15,682 bases of DNA from Neocallimastix lanati (nom. inval.) (Eukaryota; Neocallimastigomycota; Neocallimastigomycetes; Neocallimastigales; Neocallimastigaceae), in NCBI GenBank assembly GCA_016946835.1, contig JACVTC010000604.1:1-15682 (forward strand), in the 5' to 3' direction. Position numbers and translations under genes: made by a program. The notes under the pieces are model-generated. The model worked only from the letters and a program-made list of their open reading frames with translations. It did no database searches and was not told the origin of the DNA. This document shows positions 9,165 through 15,682 of this stretch, in pieces (the first letter of the stretch is position 1; each line of letters starts with the position of its first letter).

Positions 9165-9686
9165 CATAGTTATCTAAGAATATAGTATTGCTTACCAAAT
9201 ATTGTTACAAATATATTACCACTATTGCAACTAGAAGTGGTAGAGTTTCTGACGATTGTCCTAAATTTTGCCCTTGTTGTGGAAATGGTGAACAATCTTT
9301 TATTCATTGAATATTTGAATGCTCTACTTTTCTCTATGTCGATGTGAATCTTTAGATTTTATCGATGATTTATTCATTTTATTTGCTGATAAAGTAAGGA
9401 ATCTTTCCCTTGCATCCTTCTTATTCTAATGTTTTAGAATATGAAAATTTCATAAACAGGTATATTTATATATTCCTTTTTGGTGGAATTTCAGCTGTAG
9501 ATGAGCTACGATTCGATACTGGGGAATGGGGACATTTAAGTGAACAACCCTTAAAAAAGTTCACAAGGGGTCTACCGCTCCGTATATTGTGGGTCTTATT
9601 GGAATATCTTGCTAATATAATACCGATCGTCAGTAGCTCTCTTGAGTTCACTTTTTTGAGAGGTTTAACAAAAAAAAAAAAAAAAA
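9165..9686 (+). mobile_element. LINE C-terminal fragment (zinc motif and tail region)
   Basis: The frame from about 9182 reads VLLTKYCYKY, then SDDCPKFCPCCGNGEQSFIH, a TGA, and IFEC. This matches, in order, the long LINE copy at 13277-13420 (VLRARCGYKF, EEDCPERCPCC, EHWFSKC). It is the CCHC-type zinc motif near the LINE C-terminus: CPCC, then H-x4-C. Farther on, YIYIFLFGGISAVDELRF (9461 on) and EYLANIIP match YNFLLGGRDADIIDL and ALFTEIMP of the long copy. In-frame TGA (9308), TAG (9353) and TAA (about 9392) plus missing 5' sequence make it a dead fragment. It ends at a 17-base A run (9670-9686). Whether that is a true tail is unclear, since the family's 3' UTR is missing. Confidence 0.75.
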
Positions 9687-9939
9687 CCCTATCATTACCA
9701 AGAGCGCCGATGTCGTACCGATATGACAAAGGAATAGTGCAGTTAGAAGTCATGTTAATTCTCATCAATACACATTAACTAACAGCATCGTTCCAAATAC
9801 AGAACCTCTAATAGGTAATTCAACTTGTGATGATCTTTTTTGTGGCTCAGGGGATACCACACTATCGATTTTAAAGATGTTAACTTCTTTCTTTTTTAAT
9901 TATTTTAGATTTAACTGGTGTTCATGTTACTACACATAG
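9687..9939 (+). other. Unassigned coding-like island
   Basis: This block is visibly richer in G+C than its flanks. One plus-strand frame (from 9688, first base of CCT) stays open to TAG at 9937-9939 with a single TGA at 9724-9726. It includes TNSIVPNTEPLIGNSTCDDL and FCGSGDTTLSILKML. I do not recognise the product. It follows the A run of the preceding LINE fragment, so it may be LINE tail sequence absent from the other copies, a separate gene remnant, or host exon sequence split by insertions. Confidence 0.3.
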
Positions 9940-10599
9940 TAAACAACACACCGAAAAATTTTTTTTTAACTATTGAACTCATTTTTATTCTTTATTATAT
10001 TACATTAAATTTTCTTTGATTAATTAAAATTTGCTTTTTTATTATTATTTTATAATTTTTTTTTATTTTACTTAATCTTTTACTAACATTTTATTTGTTT
10101 TATCTTTAAATTGTATAATGCATTTTTTTTTTAAAAAATGTAATACTTAAAAAAATTAAATCATCTATTTAATAAAGCACTGAAAGTGTATTTTCTTCTC
10201 TTCCTAGTTTTAAAAAAAATTATTCATTTTAGATGAAAAAAATTAAAGTATAATATTTTTGAGAATGAAAAGAAATACTAAATTCATTGAAAGTTTCTTC
10301 AGGATAAAAGTATACACTTCATATTTCAAACCATGTAAAAATTGAAAAAAAAAAGTATTTGAAAAAGTAATATCAGGTTAAAATTTCATATTGTAGATGT
10401 TCCATATGGAATCATAAGGTTTCTTTTTCAGCATTTAAAACAAAAATTTAATATCTAATAACACATCCAATATTACAAACTCCAGCAAGTTCTCAGTTCA
10501 ACAAATTTAGTAAATGTTATTAATGGCAAATCATGGATTCAATGCTCCCAATATTCCTAATCTTAATTTTCAAAATTCCATTTTCACATTCTAAACATA
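9940..10599. other. A+T-rich stretch, possibly the 5' part of the long LINE
   Basis: Composition rises gradually in G+C toward the right. A short open frame at 10265-10345 (MKRNTKFIESFFRIKVYTSY) cannot be assigned. From about 10440 the sequence looks coding-like but is broken in every frame. It may be the heavily decayed N-terminal half of the LINE endonuclease or an ORF1, but I cannot recognise motifs in it. Confidence 0.3.
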
Positions 10600-10793
10600 G
10601 GAAAGTTTTTTTTTTTGTCTTAGTTGGAAGACCAATGGATTGAAATTTTCTGAAAAGAGATAGTATTGATAGAATACTTCAATACAATTTTAAAAATCCA
10701 TTATTCCTATGTTTTTTCAGGAAAACAGGTAATGGTACGTATGATGCTAGAAATCTATGTAAAGTAACACTTCCCAACTACAAATATTTCTAG

Positions 10794-11381
10794 AAAAGAA
10801 AGGATCATGCGTTAGTCAATTCAAGTATGCCGGTTAAAATATCAAGAGCTTATTGTGTTGATTATCCTTCTGTATCTGATCATAAACCTCTTATAGTTTA
10901 TTGTAAGAAATTTACCACAGATGAATCATTTTTGTTACCAAGAAAATTTGTATGATGGAATAGGTATAAATGTCTTGAGCAAAAGAAAGAAATATGTCAT
11001 CACAATAAATTTGAGATTCTTAGTAAAGAAATAGGAAATGAAGAACTTTCAATAGATTGTATAATTGAAAAGTTAATTAACGCTAGTAATTCCATTACTA
11101 AGGATTGATCGATTACAATCTTCAACAGAAATCAGAAAGGCGATGGTTTAGAATGTCCACCCAAAATTTATTGTCTGTCTTCAAAAGGTAAAACATATTA
11201 AATACGAAGAAATTAAGCATTATGTTTCTACAAATGATTCCAATGAATTTGTTAAAATAGTTGATTCGTATAACTGACTTTGTGAATCAATTCATAAAAA
11301 ATGTAACAAATTTAGGAAAAAAGAATATTTATATTGGATTAAAATTGGGACGTTCGTTAGCTCTTAAAAAGGATAGTAGGA
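10794..11381 (+). pseudogene. LINE endonuclease C-terminus and linker (broken)
   Basis: One frame from 10794 reads KDHALVNSSMPVKISRAYC, then VDYPSVSDHKPLIVYC. SDH-x-P is the C-terminal catalytic signature of the endonuclease/exonuclease/phosphatase fold used by LINEs to nick target DNA. The upstream frame ends at SRKERI, which probably joined to DHALV before a base was lost. After the endonuclease, the linker continues with TGA at 10953 (between FV and WNRYK) and TGA at 11106, then shifts frame near 11187 to VKHIKYEEIKHYV with TGA at 11275, and again near 11345 to LGRSLALKKDSRKA. The N-terminal catalytic half of the domain is not recognisable. Confidence 0.65.
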
Positions 11382-11617
11382 AAGCATAGAAATGGATAAA
11401 AAAAAAAAAAAGAATTCAAAAAATAAATAATCAATCTTTCACGATCTCTCATTCTATTAAAAACATTAACAATGAAAATTGTTTCTTCTACAGATGAAAA
11501 ATTAAAAGCTTGCCATTCTCACTTTAAATTCTTAGGGTCTGGATTCTTCAGGTCATAGTCTTTCTAAAGATTCCTGGAAAGATTCTGATGCACTAAGGAA
11601 TTTAGGAAGTCCAAGGC

Positions 11618-12560
11618 AACAAGAATGAGGAAATTAACCAAGATATAAGCGGTGAAGAAATTAGTGAAGCAATCTCCTCCACTCCTAACTTTATAGCTTG
11701 TGGTCCTGATGGTATTCCAATGAGAATTCTTCAAAGCTTTGATTCCTTGTAAAGATGATTCAGAAAGATCAAGTGATAATAATAGTAATATTTCATCTAG
11801 CTTTAAATGTTTCAAAGCCTTATTCAATTGTATTTGAAATGGTGATTTCCCAAAATCACATCAATAGTTTCTATTCTTAAAAAGGGCGATCCATCAGATT
11901 GTAATAATTATCGTGACATCTCTCTTATCAATAATGGATTAAAAATTATAACAAAAAATAATCGCTAATAGTTTCTCTAAATATAGGAATTGATAAAAGA
12001 TTTATAAGACCTGAACAATATGGATTTCGTAATCAAGAAGAATGTATTAATCTTTACACTACATTAAGAATTATATGTCAGAGACAGAAATTTGAAAAAA
12101 TAAGGATACTTACCTTGATTTTTTTGGACCTTAAAAAAAGGCATATGACTTAGTTTCCCATATATAATGCATAAATGAAAGATTCCATCACTTAGGTATT
12201 AGAGGTAAGTGCTACAAATTTATTGAAAATATATACTTATCTTCCAAGGCTTGTGTAAGAGTTGATGGACAGTTATCGGAATCATATAATATTAAGAAAG
12301 GAGTTCGTCAAGGTTGTCCCCTCTTACCAATTTTATTTTAACTTGTTCATTAATGATATTTTTAATAATTGTAATGAATATGGCATCTCTATTGATGATA
12401 AACGTTGTTGTGGAGGTCTTTTTGCAGATGACATTGTATTATGTGCTCCCACAAGATCCCAACTTAAGAAAATTGTTAAAGTTTGCCAGTAAATGGGCTA
12501 GAAATAATGAAATGCACTTTGGTATCAATAAATGTGCCAGTTTAGTAGTACAAGGGGAAT
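11618..12560 (+). pseudogene. LINE reverse transcriptase core (broken by frameshifts)
   Basis: The segment opens with NKNEEINQDISGEEISEAI and NFIACGPDGIPMRIL. It shifts at about 11730 to FKALIPCKDDS and reaches TGA at 11835 before NGDFP. It shifts again to SIVSILKKGDPSDCNNYRDI, then YGFRNQEECINLY. The first catalytic Asp is in FLDLKK, followed by a one-base insertion before AYDLVSH. The QG block reads KKGVRQGCPLLPILF and is cut by one extra T before NLFINDIF. The catalytic FADD pair (12421-12432) lies in LFADDIVLCAP, and GINKCASLVV follows in the next frame. All main motifs survive, so the insertion is old but recognisable. Several breaks lie in A or T runs. Confidence 0.8.
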
Positions 12561-12853
12561 TTTCTAGTTTCCTTTATAATAGTAATCCTACCTTCTATCT
12601 TTTAAGTCAAGAGTTACCTAAAGCGAATTGCTATACCTACTTAGGTGTACCATTTTCAAATGATTTAGAATTGAAACCGATCATACAGAGAATGAATAAT
12701 AAAGTTAGAAATGCACTTTATTCCATAAAAGGATTTCTTAAGAATCCTCATATTCCTATCCCTTATAAAAGAATGTTATTTTCAGCTATTGTAATTGGTC
12801 AAGTTTCATATTATGCACCTCTACTTGGATCTAACAAAGATAGAACGAGATAG
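12484..12853 (+). pseudogene. LINE post-catalytic (thumb) segment
   Basis: This frame is intact from KWARNNEMHFGINKCASLVV through ELPKANCYTYLGVPF, QRMNNKVRNALYSIKGFL and PYKRMLFSAIVIGQVSYY to TAG at 12851-12853. NEMHFGINKC matches the K-x-G-x-x-K-C step after the FADD motif of LINE enzymes, and YTYLG follows as expected. The ATG at 12314 in this frame is not a real start: the upstream part belongs to the FADD frame until about 12480. The relic at 1471-1703 matches the middle of this segment. Confidence 0.7.
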
Positions 12854-12855
12854 TA

Positions 12856-14080
12856 ACACAGACACTAGTTAATTCAGGATTATACTGGATTGAAGGATTT
12901 TCTAAAGGGAATAGCTTTACTTCCCTTTATTGTGTTTCTAAAGAACTTAACGTTCCTCCTCTTTTCGGCGAAATGTGCGATTGCTCAGGTAAGGTGTTTT
13001 AAAAAATGGAAAAACTCGAAATGTATTATCTCTGATTTACTTAGAGATATTTCTCGTTGTAGACGTCATGCATGGGATAAAGAAAGTAAAATTTTAGCTG
13101 ACAAATTAAGTAAATTTCCATCAGAAAAAAGCTATATTTTAAACATTTATTGGGATAGAGATATGGCAAGAAAATCAATCAAAGCTAAGGCTTATAAAAA
13201 TAATAAGTTTGAGGAAACTAGAGAGTATCTTAAGCTAAATTATAAATATCCTGAATTTAGCATTGGCTTCCGATGAGTACTTCGCGCCAGATGTGGATAT
13301 AAATTCGATGCTCGTGTTGCCAAAGCCGCCAAAATGATTGAAGAAGACTGTCCTGAAAGGTGTCCTTGTTGTTATAGAAAAAATAGTAATCCTCGATTGG
13401 AACATTGGTTTTCTAAATGCTATCTTTTCCGTGAATTTCGAATGAAATATTTTAAGGATTTTGAAATTCTTTATGAGATATTTTATATTATTTCTAAATA
13501 TTGTCCAATATCTAATAGTAATGTAGACACTGTTATCACAGATATGAATAATATAGAACAAAGTTCTGATTCTGATAGTAGTAATGAAATGTATAATATT
13601 AATAATATTAACAATAGAAATAATATGGTTAATAATAGTAGAAATAGTGATAGTGAAAATAGAAATATTAATATTAGTGATAATGAAAATTATAATATTG
13701 TTATTTCTAATTTAGTGAATAGTTCAATTGGTGAAAATCGTGGTAATTTAAATAATTTTCTGAATAATGAGTGTGTAAATATATATGTGACGTGGTACCG
13801 ATTATATAACTTTCTTCTTGGTGGAAGGGATGCAGACATTATAGATTTAAATTATAAAAAGGAATTGAATATTTTGTTTAAGAACCAAATCATTTCTGGT
13901 GATTATTCAAAAACGCCGTTCTTGGTGCGATCTGCGGCTCTCTTTACAGAAATTATGCCTCGGGCTAGGACCCGGCAAGGGTTACTCTTCCGAAAGTATA
14001 AGCGCAAACTAACCAGGAGCGTCAACGCTGAAAATGCAGTAAGACAGGCTAGCAGGTCCAATGCCTCTGAAGGAAGATGA
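12856..14080 (+). pseudogene. LINE C-terminal region with CCHC zinc motif and Asn-rich insert
   Basis: It starts as TQTLVNSGLYWIEGFSKGNS and shifts near 12960 to KCAIAQVRCFKKWKNSKC. From there one frame runs to 14080, interrupted only by TGA at 13274-13276. The zinc motif is CPERCPCC at 13349-13372, then HWFSKC (His at 13403, Cys at 13418). Residues coded at about 13540-13760 are a run of Asn, Ser and Asp that is missing from the copies at 9165 and 14395. The tail YNFLLGGRDADIIDL, PFLVRSAALFTEIMPRAR and a Lys/Arg-rich end follow. The last 248 residues from ATG 13334 are uninterrupted, but that ATG lies inside the domain and is not a natural start. A shifted end (TGA 14078-14080) stops this copy before the ending seen at 14935-14980. 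Confidence 0.75.
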
Positions 14081-14375
14081 CCATAATTTCTTTTCAGATA
14101 GACAATTCAAATTCAAACCCTAATCCATAAGAAGGTGAGGTTCGTTGCCTATGAACTTTTTTCTGAATTTATTTATACACTTTATTTTTAAATATTAACT
14201 CTTTTATTTCACATTACTATTTCATTTATTATTATGTTCAAATTGGACAAATATTATTTATTTATTTTATTAATTCTGTGTTTTTTTATTTTTTTTTTAT
14301 TATAATTAAAAGTATTCATGTATTTTATATAAGAATAAATAAATAAAGATTAAAGTTCGCAATAATTGCGGCTAT
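14081..14375 (+). other. LINE 3' UTR (best-preserved copy)
   Basis: This stretch recurs in inverted orientation at 14679-14862 and in direct orientation at 14935-15235, which defines it as family 3' sequence. Shared blocks include gaccataattt, cagatag, CACATTACTATTT, TTGGACAAAT and the terminal AAAGATTAAAGTTCG. Part of its start is coding in the copy at 14880. AATAAATAAATAAAG lies about 30 bases before the tail. Confidence 0.8.
14358..14370 (+). other. Small hairpin at the LINE 3' end
   Basis: CGCAATAATTGCG can pair over five base pairs around a three-base loop and lies five bases before the poly(A) run. In several LINE families (for example eel UnaL2) a 3' stem-loop next to the repeat tail is what the reverse transcriptase recognises; that role here is inference. 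The copy at 15218-15230 has lost the pairing (CGTAATAATTAAG). Confidence 0.4.
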
Positions 14376-14394
14376 AAAAAAAAAAAAAAAAAAA
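14376..14394 (+). repeat. Poly(A) tail of the long LINE
   Basis: Nineteen A residues follow GCGGCTAT and end exactly where the next LINE fragment begins with TCTGATGATTG. Confidence 0.8.
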
Positions 14395-14663
14395 TCTGAT
14401 GATTGTCCTAAATTCTGCCCTTATTGTGGAAAAGGTGAACAATCTTTTATTCATTGAATATTTGAACTCTTTTTGAAGTTTGCAATGATAATTGAACAGA
14501 AATCCTTGGAATGTTTCTTTAGATTCAGAAAAGGAATATGATAATAATATTTATTATTTTATATTGAGTGCTCTTCTTGGTGAGCGTTCAATATATGATA
14601 AATTTAAACTTAGTGATGGGGAACAAAGACCATTAGTTAAATTAAATAAATAAAAAAAAAAAA
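14395..14663 (+). mobile_element. LINE C-terminal fragment with short A tail
   Basis: It reads SDDCPKFCPYCGKGEQSFIH, then TGA (14455-14457) and IFE. It is nearly the same DNA as 9248-9320, including the TGA. Later SALLGERSIYDKFKLSDGEQ matches LFGGISAVDELRFDTGEW of that copy, and the frame ends TAA at 14651-14653 within an A run (14652-14663). It begins directly at the end of the tail of the long LINE, so either the long LINE inserted next to it or both were joined later. It carries frameshifts and has lost the last Cys of the zinc motif. Confidence 0.75.
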
Positions 14664-14678
14664 TTTTTTTTTTTTTTT

Positions 14679-14862
14679 ATTTGTCCAATTAGAACATAAT
14701 AATATTTTAAATAGTAATGTGAAATTAAAGGCAATATTCAAAATAAAGTGTATAAATAAATTCAAAAAAATAAAAAAAAAAATTTATATATAACAAACCT
14801 CACTTCCTTATTACTTATTCTCTATTAGGGTTTTAATTGACTATCTGAAATAAATTATGGTC
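14679..14862 (-). mobile_element. Inverted LINE 3' UTR copy
   Basis: The reverse complement reads gaccataatttatttcagat, then gtcaatt, accctaat, gtgaggtttgtt, TTTATTTATACACTTTATTTT, CACATTACTATTT and TTCTAATTGGACAAAT. This follows the 3' UTR at 14079-14252 step by step. It is preceded on the plus strand by 15 T residues (14664-14678), consistent with a tail on the minus strand. It lacks the final part of the UTR present in the other two copies, including the 3' hairpin region. Confidence 0.8.
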
Positions 14863-15110
14863 TAGATTTGGAGTTTCTACGTTGAAAATGCAGTAAGACG
14901 AACGAGAGCAGGGGCCAATGCCTCTGAAGGAGAAGACCATAATTTCTTTCAGATAGTCAATTCAAACCCTAATCCGTAATAATTAACATGGAGGTGAGTC
15001 CGTTGCATATGAACTTTTTCCTGAATTTATTTATACCCTTTATTTTTAAATATTAACTTTTTTTTTTCACATTACTATTTTAAATATTAATGTGTTCTAA
15101 TTGGACAAAT
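14679..15110. repeat. Long inverted repeat (about 180-bp arms, 72-bp loop)
   Basis: The minus-strand LINE UTR (14679-14862) and the plus-strand UTR (14935-15110) are reverse complements over almost their whole length with small indels. The loop 14863-14934 holds the coding-end part of the direct copy. Confidence 0.8.
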
Positions 15111-15248
15111 AATATTTATTTATTTATTTATTTATTTATTATTTTTTTTTTTAATAAAAAATATTCATGTAATTAATAAATAATTAATAAATGAATTAAT
15201 AAATAAAGATTAAAGTTCGTAATAATTAAGGTTGTAAAAAAAAAAAAA
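14880..15248 (+). mobile_element. LINE 3' end copy with poly(A)
   Basis: The copy starts in the C-terminal coding end (GTTGAAAATGCAGTAAGACG matches 14030-14045), continues through NASEGEDHNFFQIVNSNPNP and a TAA, then the whole 3' UTR, and ends in 13 A residues (15236-15248). It is 5'-truncated, as is typical for LINE insertions. Its reading frame shows that the family protein runs about twelve residues beyond the stop of the long copy. Confidence 0.8.
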
Positions 15249-15606
15249 TATATATATATATATAATATATAGAAAAAACTTTACTATTAATATATGTATA
15301 AATGAATGAAAATTTTATTTGATAATATATTACATTTTACTAATAATAAAAAAAAAAAAAGAAAAGAATAAAAGAAAATTCTTTTTTAAATAAGTAAAAA
15401 AAATAAAAGATAAATTAAAACAATTAAAATTAATTATTAAATTTATTATTGTTTATTGAAATTTTAATATAAAATTTTCATTAATATTTTTATACTTTGG
15501 TGATTTTTATTTATTATTTATATTTTTATTTTTTTTTATTTTTTTTTTTTTTTTGATTTTTTTTTTTTTTATTTTTATTAAATAATTTTTTTTTTTTTTT
15601 TTTTTT

Positions 15607-15646
<40 letters not shown>

Positions 15647-15682
15647 AAGCAATAAAAAATAAAATAATACTAATTTTATTTT
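15249..15682. other. A+T-rich spacer
   Basis: No gene is visible. TA dinucleotides at about 15248-15265, T runs at about 15540-15606 and a 33-base A run at 15611-15643 make up most of the notable content. Confidence 0.6.

Larger units (their letters stand above)
10600..14394 (+). mobile_element. Long degenerate LINE (non-LTR retrotransposon) with 3' UTR and poly(A)
   Basis: In order on the plus strand I can read the end of an apurinic-type endonuclease (SDHKP at 10875), a reverse transcriptase (GPDGIP at 11702, LKKGD-x-NNYRDISLI near 11880-11935, YGFRNQEE near 12017, FLDLKK-AYD near 12120-12148, RQGCPLLPILF from 12306, FADD at 12421-12432), a CCHC zinc motif (13361-13420), an Asn/Ser-rich stretch, a basic tail, a 3' UTR and 19 A residues (14376-14394). 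The order matches LINE ORF2 proteins. Many frameshifts and stops make it non-coding as it stands. The 5' boundary is not visible; 10600 is where coding-like sequence becomes clear. The exact LINE clade cannot be fixed by eye. Confidence 0.85.

Noticed and set aside
9466-9768. 100-codon minus-strand frame opposite the LINE C-terminal fragment
   Set aside because: The plus strand matches two other LINE copies residue by residue; the minus frame includes a poly-Phe run from the A tract and no motif.
13334-14080. A 248-residue free-standing protein starting at ATG 13334
   Set aside because: The ATG lies in the middle of a conserved LINE region; homology to the 9165 copy continues upstream in the same frame.
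1-15682. Mitochondrial or plastid DNA, because of extreme A+T content and TGA at Trp-like codons
   Set aside because: The intact gene encodes a secreted eukaryotic protein with TGG for Trp and TAA stop, and LINEs with poly(A) tails are nuclear; no organelle gene is seen.
1-15682. tRNA, rRNA or other structured RNA genes
   Set aside because: I looked for T-loop GGTTCGA-like sequences and G+C-rich cloverleaf-sized islands on both strands and found none that I could fold by eye.

Overview
The window looks like nuclear DNA of an anaerobic gut fungus (Neocallimastigomycota). The evidence is an extremely A+T-rich background full of T and A runs, compact coding islands clearly richer in G+C, a secreted protein with a hevein-type chitin-binding module and long Thr/Glu/Pro repeats, and decayed non-LTR retrotransposons. 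The clade is inferred from these traits and not from a marker gene. Only one complete, convincing protein gene is present.

Layout. Bases 1-53 hold the last codons of a Thr/Glu-rich gene that runs in from the left. Bases 58-1470 are A+T-rich spacer with a decayed chitin-binding (CBM18) fragment at 853-1128. A short relic of a LINE reverse transcriptase lies at 1471-1703. From 1704 to about 4680 there is almost nothing but simple repeats, including a 37-bp tandem repeat at 3421-3568, plus one possible terminal exon at 2823-2869. A candidate promoter (inverted repeat at 4681-4790, TATA box at 4895-4903) and a long A+T-rich leader precede the main gene at 5446-8226. That gene encodes a 926-residue secreted protein: signal peptide, one CBM18, acidic repeats, a Thr/Val-rich stalk, ten 15-residue TKQPP repeats and a C-terminal choice-of-anchor A-like domain. 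I read it as a chitin-binding wall or surface adhesin.

The right-hand 6 kb is a graveyard of one LINE family. A C-terminal fragment sits at 9165-9686, followed by an unassigned coding-like island at 9687-9939. A long, frameshifted copy spans roughly 10600-14394: remains of the endonuclease with a SDHKP motif, a reverse transcriptase with GPDGIP, RQGCP and FADD motifs, a CCHC zinc motif, a basic C-terminus, a 3' UTR and a poly(A) tail. Three further pieces follow: a C-terminal fragment (14395-14663), an inverted 3' UTR copy (14679-14862) and a direct 3' end copy with poly(A) (14880-15248). The last two form a long inverted repeat.

The main gene and the LINE remains show no functional link. 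The points most worth checking are the adhesin architecture, the concentration of LINE stop codons (mostly TGA) at tryptophan or tryptophan-like positions, the inverted pair of LINE 3' ends, and the small hairpin just before the LINE poly(A).
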